A stretch of DNA of 64,000 nt from Brasenia schreberi (GCA_036023115.1 JAYKKT010000086.1:12415501-12479500), one strand, 5' to 3'; positions 35,563-50,100 are shown, numbered from the stretch's first letter. A program made the numbers and translations. Notes: generated from the sequence alone by a model not told the origin.

Positions 35563-38500
35563 TACAAACTTCGTCGGATTTTTATAACATGGATTACAAA
35601 AATTATGAGCATTGCTTTGGGGCGTCCCCGCCTAACGACGTGCTGTAGAACCCGAATGCAGTAATAAGTAAGCAAGGGCCACTACATTTTCGTCCGAATG
35701 TAGTGAATCAATTACAGAGAGGGTTCCCACATCATGGATGGGTGTGGGTAAAGAAGTGAGTCCGCTACATTGCCGCCCGAATGTAGTGAATAATTTTCAA
35801 AGAGGGTCCGCATTTTGATTATGGACGGATGCGGGGGGGGGGGGGGGGTAAGCAAGCTAGTCCTAGATAATAAGATTCATATTGGTTCTTGGAATATCGA
35901 AACATTATTTGGTAAGCTAATAGAGGTGGTAGATACTATGATTCAGACAAAGATTCATATTCTATGTTCACAAGAGACAAAATGGGTTGGAGAAAAAGCA
36001 AAGGAGATAGAGGATACAAGTTTTAAATTATGGTACTCATGTAAAGAAAAGGCTCGAAACGGAGTTGGTATTATCATAAATAAAGATTTAAAGGATAGTG
36101 TAGTAGACATACAACGATATGGTGACCGAATCATGATGTTGAAATTAGTGTTAGGAGCGAAGGTTTTGAATATATTTTGTACTTACGCACCCCAAGTAGG
36201 ACTATAAGATAGTATAAAAACAACATTTTGGGAAGAGTTAGATAAGGTGATTCACAAAGGGAGATGATTCTTTTAGGAGGAGAGTTAAATGGACATGTCG
36301 GTAAAGAGGCATTAGGATATCAAGGGATTCATGAAAACTTTAGTTTTGGGGATATAAATGAGGAAGGTAGGGAGATTTTAAATTTTGTTATGGTATTTGA
36401 TCTCTTTCTAGTCAATACAATCTTCAAAAAATGAGATAAACATTTAATTACTTATAAGAGTGGCTTATCACAAACACAAATTGATTACTTTATTTGTAGA
36501 AAAAAAGATAGAGCGTGTTGTAAAGATTGCAAGGTAATTCCACGAGAAAGCTTAACCACCCAACATCGACTTTTAGTTATGGATTTACAAATAAAAAAAT
36601 AGACAAAGAAGAAAAGAGTGCATCAAGCTATTCAGACTAAATGGTGGAACCTCAAAAGCGAGAAAGAAGATATATTTAAACACAAAGTCCTTCAAGGAGA
36701 TGCTTGGAATTATGTTGGTATACCCTGTGATATGTGGAACAATATGGCTATACATATTAGAAAAGTGGCGAAAGATGTGTTAGGTGTATCTAAGGGAGGT
36801 GTACCAGCACAAAAAGAAGCTTGGTGGTGGAGTGAAGTGCAAAATAAAATCAAGGCAAAGAGGGCATGTTACGAATTACATTATGCTAAGAAAACTAGTG
36901 AAACTTTAGAGGCTTATGAGAAAGCAAAGAAGGAAGCGAAAAAGGCCGTGAGTGAAGCAAAAGCTAAAATTTGAGAGGATTTATATAAAAAACTCAACTC
37001 AGAAAAGGGTGAAAGAGATTTTTAGGATATCTAGGGCTAGAGATAAGAAAACTAGAGATCTTAATTATGTTATATGCATCAAAGACGAGGATGAAAAAAA
37101 ATTAGTGGCAAATGATGATATAAAAAATAGATGGAAAAACTATTTTTATAAGCTTTTTAATGAAAATAAAGATATTAGTATTAGCTTAAGAGAGTTAGCC
37201 AAATCAGAAAAGTATATAAACCACAATTTCTACCGATGTATTTAAAAGAATGAAGTCAAAGAAGCTCTTAAACATATGAAGGGTGGTAAATCAGTAGGAC
37301 CAAATAAAATTCCTATAGAAGTTTGGAAAATACTAGGAGAAATAGGAATTACTTGGCTCACAAGACTATTTAATGAAATATGAAAAAACCAAAAGATGCC
37401 CGAAGAATGGAGAGCAAGTACACTTATACCCATATATAAGAACAAGGGAGACGTTCAAAATTGTGTGAATTATCGAGGTATCAAGTTAATGAGCCATACT
37501 ATGAAATTGTGGGAAACAATTATCGAACGTAGGTTAAGACAAGTATTAAGTACAATAGATAACCAATTTGGATTCATGCCAGGAAGATCTACTATTGAAG
37601 CGATTCACCTTTTGAGACATCTTATGGAACATTATAGAGCAAAAAAGAAAGAACTTCACATTGATATTTATTGATTTAGAAAAAGTTTATGATAGGATAC
37701 CGAGGAAGGTTCTTTGGAGAACTTTAGAAAAAAGAGGTATCCCATTGACATACATTAATCTTATAAGAGACATGTATCATGGTGCAAAAACATGTGTGAG
37801 GACTCATGAAGGAATGACAAACTTCTTTGAAGTTAATATTGGGTTACATCAAGGATCTAACTTTAAGTCCATACTTATTTATAATGGCAATTGATGAGTT
37901 AACAAAACATATTCAAGATGAAGTACCTTGGTGTATGTTATTTGCATATGACATTATATTAGTGGAGGAGTCTAAGAAAAAAGTTAATAGAAAATTGGAA
38001 CTATGGAGAGAAACATTAGAAAGCAAAGGCATCCGACTTAGTAGAACAAAGACAGAATATATGGAATGTAAGTTTGATCATTTGGTTACCTCAGAGGACA
38101 TAGAAATTAAAATTGACAGACATTGCATCCTCCAAAAGGAAAGTTTTAAATACCTAAAGTCAATTTTTCAGAGTGATGGAAGAATTGATGGAGATGTTAC
38201 GCATAGAATTAATGCTGGTTGCTTAAAATGGAGAGGAGCATCAGGTATTCTTTGTGAAAAGAAGATACCATTAAAGTTAAAAGGTAAATATTATAGAGCA
38301 GCAATTAGGCCTGTCATGTTTTATGGTTCTGAGTGTTGGGCAGTTAATCATCAACATGTCTGTGACAGAAATGAAGATGTTGAGATGGATGAGTGCTCAT
38401 ACAAGAAAAGACCGTATACATAATGAGGTTATTAGAAACAAATTAGGAGTGGCACCAATAGAGGATAAAATGAGAGAATATCGTTTAAGATGGTTTGAAC

Positions 38501-38721
38501 ATATAAAAAGAATCAAAAGAAGAACCTGTAAGAAGGTATAAAAACTAAATTTGGAAAGTATTAAAAGAGCTAGAGGACGACCACAAAAGTATTGGAAAGA
38601 AACAATAAACAATGATCTAGCTTATTGTGAGTTAACTGCTAACATGGCACACGATAGGGATATGTGGAAACAAAGAATCCATGTAGCCGATCCCGTCTAG
38701 TATGGGAAAAGGCTTCGTTGT
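35563..38721 (+). mobile_element. RTE-C: near full-length LINE in the Copia-3 LTR
   Basis: The 5' end lacks about 90 bp compared with RTE-F. It has the paired 5' leader hairpins (35680-35705 and 35763-35788), endonuclease segments (IGSWNIETLFGK, QETKWVGEK; stop after APQVGL at about 36205), linker 36618-36974, RT 37396-38423, and a C-terminal region ending near HVADPV (about 38695). The tail is short (TTGTTG). The catalytic FADD reads FAYD. A run of 16 G at 35832-35847 disrupts the region before the endonuclease. There are many frameshifts and stops. It is flanked by 21-bp duplications at 35542-35562 and 38722-38742. Confidence 0.93.
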
Positions 38722-38742
38722 TGTTTCTTAAGTAGTTTGGAT

Positions 38743-38973
38743 CCGAATCTGATTCATATCAAGTAGGATTAGTCACTAATTAGGGATGTTTCGGTTATTT
38801 AAGTTAGATCTGTGTTTATATAAAGCCTTAAGTATGTTATTAGGGTTTAATAGCATGAATATGAATGAAAGAGGTAGCAGCAGCCATATGGGCGCCGACC
38901 TCCATTTCGGAATTTTTGTACTCAGTCTTTGATTTCATTCATTATTAATGCCTCCCAAGATACAAAACGAACA
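38743..38973 (+). repeat. Copia-3 5' LTR, distal part
   Basis: It matches the 3' LTR at 53510-53650 through GTAGGATTAGTCACTAATTAG, TTTAAGTTAGAT and TATATAAAGCC (a TATA box), then continues to the primer site. Together with 35488-35562 the LTR is about 306 bp. Confidence 0.88.
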
Positions 38974-39379
38974 TGGTATCATAGCTTTTCAGTGGTGATC
39001 TTTGTTGCTGAGGCATGAAAAACACTCTCAGCGTGAAGTTCTTGACTGTTGAGACATGGAAAAACATTCATCAGTGAAGACCTTGGCTGCCGCCGCTACA
39101 AGTTGCCTCTGAGTGTGAAGAATCTCGAAAACCTAGGGTTATTTTAAAGACCTATATGTAGTCTTCAAGAATCAGTCACGTGTTCAATCCACAATCATCG
39201 CACCACGTGAAGTCCTTGGGCAGCTTTCAAGAATCAATCGCGTGTTCAAACCACAGCCACCGAGTTACTCAAGGCTCGTCTGATTGATTCACAAATTCCA
39301 TATACTTCCTCTAATGTTGATTCTCAAGCAACAATGACATACCCATTTTCATTTATGGCCAAGGGTAATGTATTCATTC

Positions 39380-39844
39380 CTCGTTCCATGATATGGGTTA
39401 TTGATTCTGGTACCACAAATCACATGGTCAGTAGATGAGATTTCTTTAATAACTATAAGTTGACTCAATAACAAATTAATATTAGGTTGGTAGATTGCTC
39501 ACACATTCCTATAGTTGGAAAATGGAGTATTACTACACCTTTTAGTATATTAAAAAATATCTTACATGTTTCAAATATTTCAGTCAATTTATTATCAGTC
39601 TTTGCCATGACACAAGATCTGAAACGTCATATAATTTTTTATTCTACTAGATGTTTCTTCTAGAAACTGAGGACGGGAAGGATCTTTGGTCGGGATAGTG
39701 TGAGGAGAGGCCTCTACTTCTGCGAGGAAGTCAAAGGAACAACAATGCAGTCAACTATAATTTCAGAAAAACAGAAGGGGGAGCTACCTTTATGGCATCA
39801 GAGATTGGGACATTTACCTTTATCTAAAATTAGGATGTTATTAG
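39380..39844 (+). pseudogene. Copia-3 protease and pre-integrase remnant
   Basis: The protease active site reads VIDSGTTNHM at about 39400. The segment SVRRGLYFCEEV and the zinc-site histidines (WHQRLGHLPLSKIRMLL) follow before the Copia-4 insertion. Gag and most of protease's N-terminal side are gone, with only about 400 bp between the primer site and the protease. Confidence 0.85.
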
Positions 39845-40191
39845 TGTTGAAATTAAGCAGCAACATAAACTTCTTTATTGATGAAAGCCAAATAAAAGAA
39901 GAAGACACTGAGGTGTTGGTCGGCCACTCCTAGCCGCCACCCTCCAATTTTCATTAAAACCTAATGACAGCCCTAATGACTACTTATATGGCTGATCTAA
40001 CTTAAAAGACTATAATACCCCTAATAAGTGACTAATGGATTACGGTTTCTAATGGATCAAAATCTGATCCATTAGAACCCGTATTACAAAATACCATAAT
40101 ATACATGACTCAAACTTACATATGACACTACATATACACCTATAACTAAATAGTAACACTAATTAATCAAGATTTAACTTGATCTTCAACA
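39845..40191 (-). repeat. Copia-4 3' LTR
   Basis: 347 bp. It contains the palindrome TAATGGATC...GATCCATTA at 40050-40074 and, on the minus strand, GGGGTATTATAGTC, TTTTAAGTTAGATC and a TATAAGTAG word. Confidence 0.93.
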
Positions 40192-40198
40192 CGCCCCC

Positions 40199-43100
40199 TC
40201 AAGTTGAATCTTGAAGGTTTGTAATTCTCAACTGATGGAGAGCTTTCTGAAATCCTCTTAACTTCCCTACTAATTTCTGGTACCTTCCGATATCCTCATA
40301 TGGTTCTGCATTATTATTATCATCCTCCTTGAGAGACTCCATGGGAATTGAGCATACATGGCAGTTTTCCATTTTTGTTTCCTTCAACAAGTCCAAAATA
40401 CATTTCCTTTGACTCAAGAATAATGCATTGTTTCTATGAATCACCTCTATACCAAGAAAGTAATACTGTCAATTCCCAAATCTTTCAGTCAAATAAAATT
40501 TTGAGTTGTTTCTTTAGCTCCCCAATACCTGCAGTATCATATCCTGTAATAATGATATCATCAACGTATACCAGTAACATAATAGTTCTCTAACCTTGCT
40601 TAATGAATAGTGTATGATCGTTGATGCATTGTTTAAACCCCAGAGTCCGAATTCTATCACTAAATTTCTCAAACCATACCCGTGGGGATTGTTTCAATCC
40701 ATAAATTGATTTCTTTAGTTTGCACACTTTTCCTTGTTCGTTCCCATTAAAGTATCCTGGTCCCAAGTCCATATAAATGTCTTCCCTGAGATCACCCTAA
40801 AGGAATGCATTGTTCACGTCCAGTTGCCATAATTCCCATCTTTTATTAACTGCCAGGCTTAACAAGATTCTGATGGTATTCATCTTGGCTACTGGAGCAA
40901 ATGTCTCTGTGTAATCTATGCCGTAAGACTGACTATATACTTTTGTAACTAATCTTGCTTTATATCTTTCTATATTTCCATCTGCTTTATATTTGACTGA
41001 GAATACCCACTTACATCCTACAGTCTTCCTTTCTGATGGTAGATCTATCAATTCCCAAGTATGATTGCGTACTAAAGCTGAAATTTCCTCTTCCAAGGCC
41101 GCTTTTCATTCTGGATATACTTTAGCCTCTTTATATGTCCTTGGTATAAAAGTATTTTTTGTATTCATCACAAATAGCTGATATTCCCTAGGATAATTAG
41201 AGAATGATACGATTTTGCCCAATGTATATTTTGCAGCTGCACGCTTCCTTTTTCTAATTGCAATCAGTAAATCATCCATTTAAATATCCGAATTATGAGA
41301 GGTTATTTGAAGATGAGGTGAATCTGATTCACATTGGGAATTTTGATCTCAGTTGACAGTCTGATTTGGAAAGACTATCCCTCGGCTTCCTCTGTTATAT
41401 ACTTGCCATTCACTTGCATTTTCATGAGTAGATGTAATTTCAGCTGGAGGAAGTAGAATCACTTAAGTAGACTGTATTTCTGATGAAATCATGAAGGTTC
41501 TTCCTGCACTCCATAAAATGGTATGTCTTCATGAAAGGTGACATCCATTATAACATAAAACTTCTTTTTGGAAGGATCATAACACTAATAACCTTTTTCA
41601 GTAGTCGAATATCTCAAGAAGATGCACTTGATTGATCTTGCATCAAGTTTATCTCTGGCACCTTGATAAACATGAACAAAGCATGTATAGCCAAAAACTC
41701 TCGGTAATAAATGGAATTGTTTCTGAGAAGAACATAAGGAATGAAATGGAGTATTACAACTGAGAACCCTGCTTGGCATACGATTTATAATAAAAACTGA
41801 TGTTAACACTGCTTCACCCCAATAATATTTTGGTGCATTGCATCCAATTAAGAGAGTCCTTACAACTTCTAAAAGATGTCGATTCTTTCTTTTAGCTACA
41901 CCATTCTGTTGAGGAGAGTGAGAACATGAGATCTGGTGTAAGATGCCATGCTGTAGAAAATACGAATGAAGGGATCGTGACATAAATTCTCCACTATTAT
42001 CACTGCGGAATATCTTAATGGTACTCTAAAATTGTATCTGTACAAACTGACAGTATATAGGAAGAATTTCATTTACTTCATCTTTAGTCTTTTTAAGATA
42101 AATTATAGTAAATCTAGTGCAATCATCAATAAATGATACAAAATACTTATATCCCTACATAGAAGTTATCGAACTAGGGCCCTAAATATCAGAATGCACA
42201 ATATCAAAAGGAATGAAAGATCTTTCTTCATTTAAAGGAAATGAAATACGATGGTGTTTTGCCTTCTGACAAGTTTCACAATTCAAGTTCAAATCATTAC
42301 AATCACTAAATTCTGATAATAACATCTTTATTTTGGAAAATGGTAAATGGCCTAGCCACTGGTGCCAATGAGGTATATGCTCCTTTTGTCTCTTAGTAAC
42401 AATTATTGATTGTAGTGCAATACCTTTATTGTCCTCGCAAAAGTAGAGGCCTCTCCTCACATTACCCTGACCAAAGATCTTCCCCGTCTTCAGTTCCTAA
42501 AAGACATGTCCAATGGAATCAAAGATTATACGACATTTTAAATCATGAGTCATAGCAAAGACAGATAATAGGTTTACTGATATATTTGGAACATGTAAAA
42601 CATTTTTCAATGTGCCAAAGGATGTGATAATACTTTCTTTTCCCACTATTGAAGTAACAAATCCATTTGTCAATCTAATATTGATCTATGCCAGTGTCAA
42701 TTCATAGTTATCAAAGAAATTTCTTCTGCTGACCATGTGATCTATAGCACCTGAATCAATAACCCATATCCTTGAATAAGAAGAATTTATATTACCCTGA
42801 GTTAGGAATGAGAAAGGATAGGCAATAAATGCTTGTGACTCGCCGTGAGAGGATGAAGAAGGTTGTTGCAGATCAGTCAAACGTGCCTTGAAAAATTCAA
42901 TTTCTTTTCTGATATCAACTAAAGAAGGTGCACTTTCCTCAATCTTCTGCTTTTCATTCTGATCACTACTAAAGTATGCTCTGTTGTTTCTATTCTGAAA
43001 ATATGTAGGTTTTCCAACTAACTCTCAGCAAGTTTCCTTGGTGTGTCGTAGTTTCCCATAGTGAGTGCAACTGATCTTATCTTTCTCTTCAGATGTCTGT

Positions 43101-43844
43101 CCAGGTCTACCTCTGCCTCTGCCATAACTTCTCTAGCGAAAGGGAGAACATAAGTATTGTTCACTACAAATGCTGAGGTTTGAGAATTAATTTTGGTTTC
43201 TTTTTCAAGAAGCTTCCTATCTTCTTCTCTAAGGATACTGTACTCAAAGATAAAAGTTCTTCCCTGCTGAGGATGTTATTCTTTATAGATTCATATTCTG
43301 ATTATATACCCCATAAAAGATCGAACACTTTACGCTTTTCAAACTCCTCATTCCGTTCTAGTGTGCAAGTCTGACATTTAGTCTTAGAGTACAGATGTAG
43401 TTCTTCCCACAGACCTCTGAGCTTTGCATAATACTCGCTAACTGACCTCCTTCCTTGTCTGTATTTCCGAATCTTCTCTATAAGGTCATATTTCTTCGCA
43501 ATATTTTTCCCTTGGACATAAGCTTCCTGAACTACAAGCAAGATATCCCTAACAGTGTCCAAAAACATAAAAGTACTGCCGATGGAGGGAGTCATGAATT
43601 GGATTAGCCAAACACTTACTAAGGTATTTTCTCTACACCACCGAGAATAGGAAGGATCTGAAATTTGGGGTCGATAAAGATCACCTATCAAATAATCCCA
43701 TCGCCCCCTTGTCATAATAGCCAGTTCAATAGATCTGGCCCATTGTAGGTAATTCTTGCCGTCTAGTTTCAAATTTGTGATTTTAAAACCTTCACTTTTG
43801 TCTGACAAGAGTTCATTACTTTCTACCATCTTTGCTCTTTCCAT
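40199..43844 (-). pseudogene. Copia-4 gag-pol, interrupted
   Basis: Gag starts at ATG 43844 (FKITNLKLDGKNYLQWARS, intact to 43302). The CCHC knuckle region near 43060 has lost at least one cysteine frame. The protease VIDSGAIDHM lies at about 42755. The pre-integrase zinc site is in 42182-42460 (WHQWLGHLPFS and CETCQKAK). Integrase is in 41585-41983 (HSPQQNGVAKRKNRH). The RT start WELIDLPSERKTVGCKWVFS and LWQLDVNNAFL lie in 40797-41096, and the LKQSPRVWFEKF part in 40590-40772. The YVDD segment is near 40565 in another frame. RNase H is missing: the frame ends 250 bp before the purine tract, so the 3' third is deleted. Confidence 0.9.
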
Positions 43845-43897
43845 ATTCGGATTAATATCTTGCTGAACGAATACCTTTAAATCTGCCCCAATCGGTT

Positions 43898-46800
43898 ACA
43901 AACAACAACAACAACAACTAAGCCTTTTCCCATACCAGATGGGGTCGGCTACATGAATTCTTTGTTTCCACGGATCTCTATCCTATGCCATGTTAGCAGT
44001 TAACTCACAATAAGCTAGATCATTCTTTATTGTTTCTTTCCAACACTTTTGTGGTCGTCCTCTACCTCTTTTAATACTTTCCAAATTTAGTTTTTCTAAC
44101 ATTCTTACAGGTTCTTCTTTTTATCTTCTTTCTATATGTCCAAACCATCTTAAATGATATTCTCTCATTTTATCTTCTATTGGTGCCACTCCTAATTTGT
44201 TTTTAATAACCTCATTATGTATACGGTCTTTTCTTGTATGACCACTCATCCATCTCAACATCTTCATTTCTGTCACAAACATCTTTTGTACATGTTGATG
44301 ATTAATTGCCCAACACTCATAACCATAAAACAGGGCAGGCCTAATTGCTGCTCTATAATATTTACCTTTTAACTTTAATGGTATTTTCTTATCACAAAGA
44401 ATACCTGATGCTCCTCTCCATTTTAACCAACCAGCATTAATTATATGCGTAACATCTCCATGAATTCTTCCATCACTCTAAAAAAGTGACCCTAGGTATT
44501 TAAAACTTTCCTTTTGGGGGATCCAATGTGTGCCAATTTTAATTTTTATGTCCTCTGAAGTAACCAAATGATCAAACTTACATTCCATATATTCTGTCTT
44601 TGTTCTACTAAGTCGGAGGCCTTTGCTTTCTAATGTTTCTCTCCATAGTTCTAATTTTCTATTAACTTTTTCCTTAGACTCCTCCACTAATACAATGTCA
44701 TCTGCAAATAACATACACAAGGTACTTCATCTTGAATATATTTTGTTAACTCATCCATCAACATTATAAATAAGTATGGACTTAAAGTTGATCCTTGATG
44801 TAACCCAATATTAACTTCAACGAAGTCTGTCGTTCCTTCATGAGTCCTCACACATGTTTTTGCACCATCATACATGTCTCTTATAAGGTTAATATATGTC
44901 AATGGGATACCTCTTTTTTCCAAAGTTCTCCAAAGAACCTCTCTCGATACCCTATCATAAGCTTTTGTAGATCAGTAAATATCATGTGAAGTTCTTTCTT
45001 TTTTGCTCTAAAATGTTCCAGAAGACGTCTCAAAAGGTGAATCACTTCAATAGTAGATCTTCCTGACATGAATCCAAAATTGGTTCTTTGTTGTACTTGA
45101 TACTTGTCTTAACCTACTTTCGATAATTCTTTCCCACAATTTCATAGTATGGCTCATTCACTTGATCCCTCGATAATTTGCACAATTTTGAATGTCGCCC
45201 TTGTTCTTATATATGGGTATAAGTGTACTTGCTCTCCATTCCTCGGGCATCTTTTGGTTTTTCCATATTTCACTAAATAGTCTTGTGAGCTAAGTGATTC
45301 CTATTTCTCCTAGTTTTTTCCAAACTTCTATAGGAATATTACCTAGTCCTACCGATTTACCACCCTTCATATGTTTAAGAGCCTCTTTCACTTCATTCTT
45401 TTGAATACGTCAAGTAGAAATTGTGGTTTATATACTTTTCTGATTTGGCTAACTCTCCTAAGCTAATACTAACATCTTTATTTTCATTAAAAAGATTATA
45501 AAAATAGTTTTTTCATCTATTTCTTATATCATCAATTGCCACTAGAATTTTTTCATCATCGTCTTTGATGCATCTAACATAATTAAGATCTTTAGTTTTC
45601 TTATCTCTAGCCCTAGTTATCCTAAAAATATCTGTTTCACCCTCTTTTGAGTTGAGTTTTTTTATATAAGTCCTCTCAAATTTTAGCTTTTGCTTCACTC
45701 ACGGCCTTTTTCGCTTCCTTCTTTGCTTTTTATAAGCCTCTAAAGTTTCACTAGTTTTCTTAGCATAATGTAATTTGTAATATGCCCTCTTTACCTTGAT
45801 TTTATTTTGTACTACTTCATTCCACTACCAAGCTTCTTTTTGTGCCGGTACACCTCCCTTAGATACCCCTAACACATCTTTCGCCACTTTACTAATATGT
45901 ATAGCCATATTGTTCCACATATCACAGGGTGTACCAACATAATTCCAAACATCTCCTTGATGTACTTTCTGTTTAAATATATCTTCTTTCTCGCTTTTGA
46001 GGTTCTACCATTTAGTCCGAATAGCTCGATGCACTCTTTTCTTCTTTGTCCCTTGATATCCTAATGCCTCTTTACCAACATGTCCATTTAAGTCTCCTCC
46101 TAAACAAATCATCTCCCTTTGTGGAATCTTTTGAATCACCTTATCTAACTCTTCCCAAAATGTTGTTTTTATACTATCTTCTAGTCCTACTTGGGGTGCA
46201 TAAGTACAAAATATATTCAAAACCTTTGCTCCTAACACTAATTTCAACGCCATGATTCGGTCACCATATCGTTGTATGTCTACTACACTATCCTTTAAAT
46301 CTTTATTTATGATAATACCAACTCCGTTTCGAGCCTTTTCTTTACATGAGTACCATAATTTAAAACCTGTATCCTCTATCTCCTTTGTTTTTTCTCCAAC
46401 CCATTTTGTCTCTTGTAAACATAGAATATGAATCTTTCTTCGAATCATAGTATCTACCACCTCCATTAGCTTACCCGATAATGTTCCGATATTCCAAGAA
46501 CCAATACGAATCTTATTATCTATGACTAGCTTCCTTATACCCCACATCCGTCCATAATCAAAATGCAGAGACCCTGTTTGAAAAATTTTCACTACATTCA
46601 AACAACAATGTAGCGAAACTAACTTCTTTACCTACACTCATTCATGACGTGGGAACCCTCTCTGCAATTGATTCACTACATTCGGGCGAAAATGTAGTGG
46701 CCCTTGCTTACTTATTACTGCATTTGGGCTATGCACCACGTTGCTAGGCGGGGACACCCAAAGAATCGCTCATAATTTTTGTAATCCATGTTATAAAAGT

Positions 46801-46904
46801 CCGACGAAGTTTTATGCTGGCTGTCGAAAGCCTAACACAACCCTCTTCCTTTATCCGGGCTTGGGACTGACAATGCAAGGGTGATCCCTTACATTGGCGT
46901 AGTT
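43898..46904 (-). mobile_element. RTE-D: full-length but decayed LINE in the Copia-4 leader
   Basis: 3,007 bp, with a (TTG)n tail at 43898-43917 on the minus strand and a 5' end matching RTE-F (CTACGCC against CTCCGCC). The 14-bp target duplication TGCCCCAATCG(G/A)TT lies at 43884-43897 and 46905-46918. Endonuclease frame 46005-46601 is intact through IGSWNIGTLSGK, QETKWVGEK and GGDLNGHVG, then a deletion joins it to the KKKRVHRAI segment. RT frames are 44687-44923 and 44478-44720, and keep [10 protein letters not shown]. Paired leader hairpins lie at 46674-46699 and 46590-46615. There are several frameshifts. Confidence 0.94.
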
Positions 46905-47143
46905 TGCCCCAATCGATTGACCACTGAAAAATCAATTTTTTTAAATGAAACAACTGTTTCACTTTCTCATGAACATTTCATCGAACAGTTGTTGTGCATC
47001 ACTTGAAGATTACACGAGACTAATTTAAAATGTAGGATATGAATCTAACAACGATTTTGTAATGAAATCACTCAAATACCAATTTAAAAGAACAAGAAAG
47101 AGAAGAACTTGTTGTCTTGCGGGTTCTTTACTGTGCCCACGGC

Positions 47144-50100
47144 TAGTGTTATCCGTATCGCACCGTATCGTACGATACGGGCGATACGTCCTGGGACCCT
47201 AATAAAGGGTCCCGGGCCGACCGAAACCCATGATTTTTTGCGGGTTTCCTCTCTCCTTTTGGGTTCCTCAAGCTCCCTAAGAGTCGGTTTTCGCCTCCTT
47301 GGTATTCAAAGCTCTAAAATCGTGCCCTACGGTGTCCGTGCAAGCCTCCAAACTCGGATTTAGGTATATTTTTAATTTTTTTCTATTTTTTTCTTTTATA
47401 TTTGTTGTTTTTTGTGTTATTTCATTTTTTTTTGAATGACAAAATATGAAGTTATTAAGTGTGTGTATACGATTTTTATTGCATTCATGAAGTGGGAGAC
47501 ACTCCATTTGAGTGTTATTTGAAGATTGAGAATTTATGAAGTGCTATTATTTTTAGGTTTTTGTTTGAATTAAAGTACTCCATTGAGATGGTAGGAAGGG
47601 GTGGTAGAGACTCCCATTATCGGTCTGATGATCCGGCATGGCAGTGGGGTATACAGTTGAGAGTTCCAGGTTAAAAATTAGATGCTTATTTTGTGAAAAG
47701 GTAGTTAGTGGTGGAATTTCAAGGTTGAAACACCACGTAACAGGAATCAGGAAAGAAGTTGCTCCATGCACAGGTAGAGTTAGAAGTGTGCTAGAAGGTA
47801 TTAAATGGCAATGCTTGCAGATGATTGAGAGCATAGAGGAAAGGAGACAACAAAAGGATGATTTCTAGATGTGTGAAGAAGCTGATGATGTTACTGCCAC
47901 TGGAGTTGGATTCAGTGATAGTTTGCCTTCAGATGCTAGAATAGAGATTGGTAGTAGCAGTTGGCGAGCACCTAGCAGGGGAAAGAGGGTTGCAGCTGAA
48001 GACTTTGGAGGTGGCAGAAGAGGAAGTTTAGAAAGGAGTAGAGGAAGGACTTCTACCATACATTCATTCTTTCCTCCTTCCACTACACCTGTGCTCAACC
48101 TGGAATTCGTGCTGCTTGGCTTCAGAAGAACTGCATGATCAGGCAGACCTTGCAGTGGGAAGATGGTTTTATGATGCATGCATTCCATTTAATGCAGCAA
48201 ACAGTTTTCATTTTCAAGCAATGGCAGATGCAATTGCTAACATTGGTCCAGGATAAAGGATGCCCTCTTATCAGAAGTTGAGAGGGAAGATATTAGATCA
48301 GACCGTCATTGAAGTGCAACAATGTTGTTCGACTTTGAGACAGTCGTGGAAGGAAACGGGATGCACTATCATGACAGATGGATGGATCGATAGGCGAGGA
48401 AGGACATTGCTAAACTTTCTTGTATATTGTCCTAAAGGACTCATGTTTTTGAGATCTCTAGATATGTCAGAGGAGAGGCACACTGCAGAGATCCTACGAC
48501 AGGAATTTGATAAGGTTATACAGGAGGTTGGACTAGAAAATGTAGTCCAATTGATTACAGATAATGCAGCTAACTATAAAGCAGCTAGGAAAGAGTTAGC
48601 TGATATTTATGGGACTTTCTACTAGACACCATGTGCAGCCCATTGTTTAGATCTCATCCTCGAGGACATTGGTGAGATGGATGAAATAATGGCAGCAACT
48701 GAGTGTTGCCAAGATATTACAAAATTCATTTACAACCATGCATTTATTTTGTGTATGATGAGGAGATACACAAAAGGTGCAGAGCTTCTTCGCACAGCTG
48801 CAACTCGGTTCGCAACAAACTTCTTATCTGTATAAAGTATTTGTGAGAAAGAAGCAAGCTTTAAAGAGAATGTTCTTCTCAGATGAGTGGCAACAATTTG
48901 CAGGGTTGCCTCAAAATAAAAGGAATAGAAAGTTGAATGAGATTGCAGAAACAGTTTTTAGAAGTTCATTTTGGAATGCATGTGTTAGATTATTAAAAAT
49001 TACCTGTCCGTTAGTGAAAGTTTTGAGATTGGCTGACAGCGAGGAGAAACCATCTATGGGCTACCTTTATGAAGCCATAGATAGGGCAAAAGAAGCGATC
49101 AGAAATAACTTTAATGGAAAAAAGAGAGATTATGTGCCCGTGTGGAAAATAATTGATAGTAGATGGAATAAACAATTGCATCAGCCTATTCATGCAGCAA
49201 CCTACTATCTAAACCCATTATTCAGGTACTCAGCAACCTTCAAAAGGGACGGTAAGGTTAATCGAGGAATCATTGAATGTATCGACAGATTAGTCCCTGA
49301 TGAGAGCATAGAAGATGCGATACATCGAGAGATGGAGATAATTGATAATGCTCTTCACTTGATGGGTTTGTCTATTGCAATTCGCAACCGCACTACGATG
49401 CGTCAAGGTAAATTGTTTATTTTCATATTTAAGTTTCATCTTACATTACTGTGGATTATGTCTATAATGTTTGTCTTTTTCTACAGATGTTTGGTGGAAC
49501 AGGTTTGGAACTGATTGTCCAAACCTTAAAGATTTTGCAGTGAGAGTCTTAAGCCAAACCTATAGTGCAACAGGTTGTGAAAGAATTTAGAGTATTTTTT
49601 AACACATCCATACAAAGAAGCGTAACAGGTTGAAACACAAAAGACTAAATGATTTAGTTTATATTCGTTGTAACATGCGCCTTCGTGAAAGGTAATGTTG
49701 TATTACTTTCAAATTTTCAATTCAATATTGTTTAACTTCAATCTTCAATTGTTAATATTATTTACTAATTGTTTATCTTTGTTTGTCGTAGGCAATTAAA
49801 AAAAGTAAATAGAGAAGAAAGTCAGTTCGATCCAATAAGTTTGGATAATTTTGATATATTAGAAGATTGGGTTATGGAAGACACTGAAGAAAATGCCCTC
49901 CTAACTGAAGAATACGTTGCTTTGATTAATTTGGAAGGAGCGCAACAACAACATCAAGGAGATGAAGAATTTGATTTCCAAGAAGAAGGTGTCGCTGATG
50001 ATGATGAGGAGGATCTGCAACAAGGAGAAGATGAAGATTATTTAGTTGATGATCCTGATTATAATTTGTAAAATATAACTGTGTCTGTAATCTGTATTTC

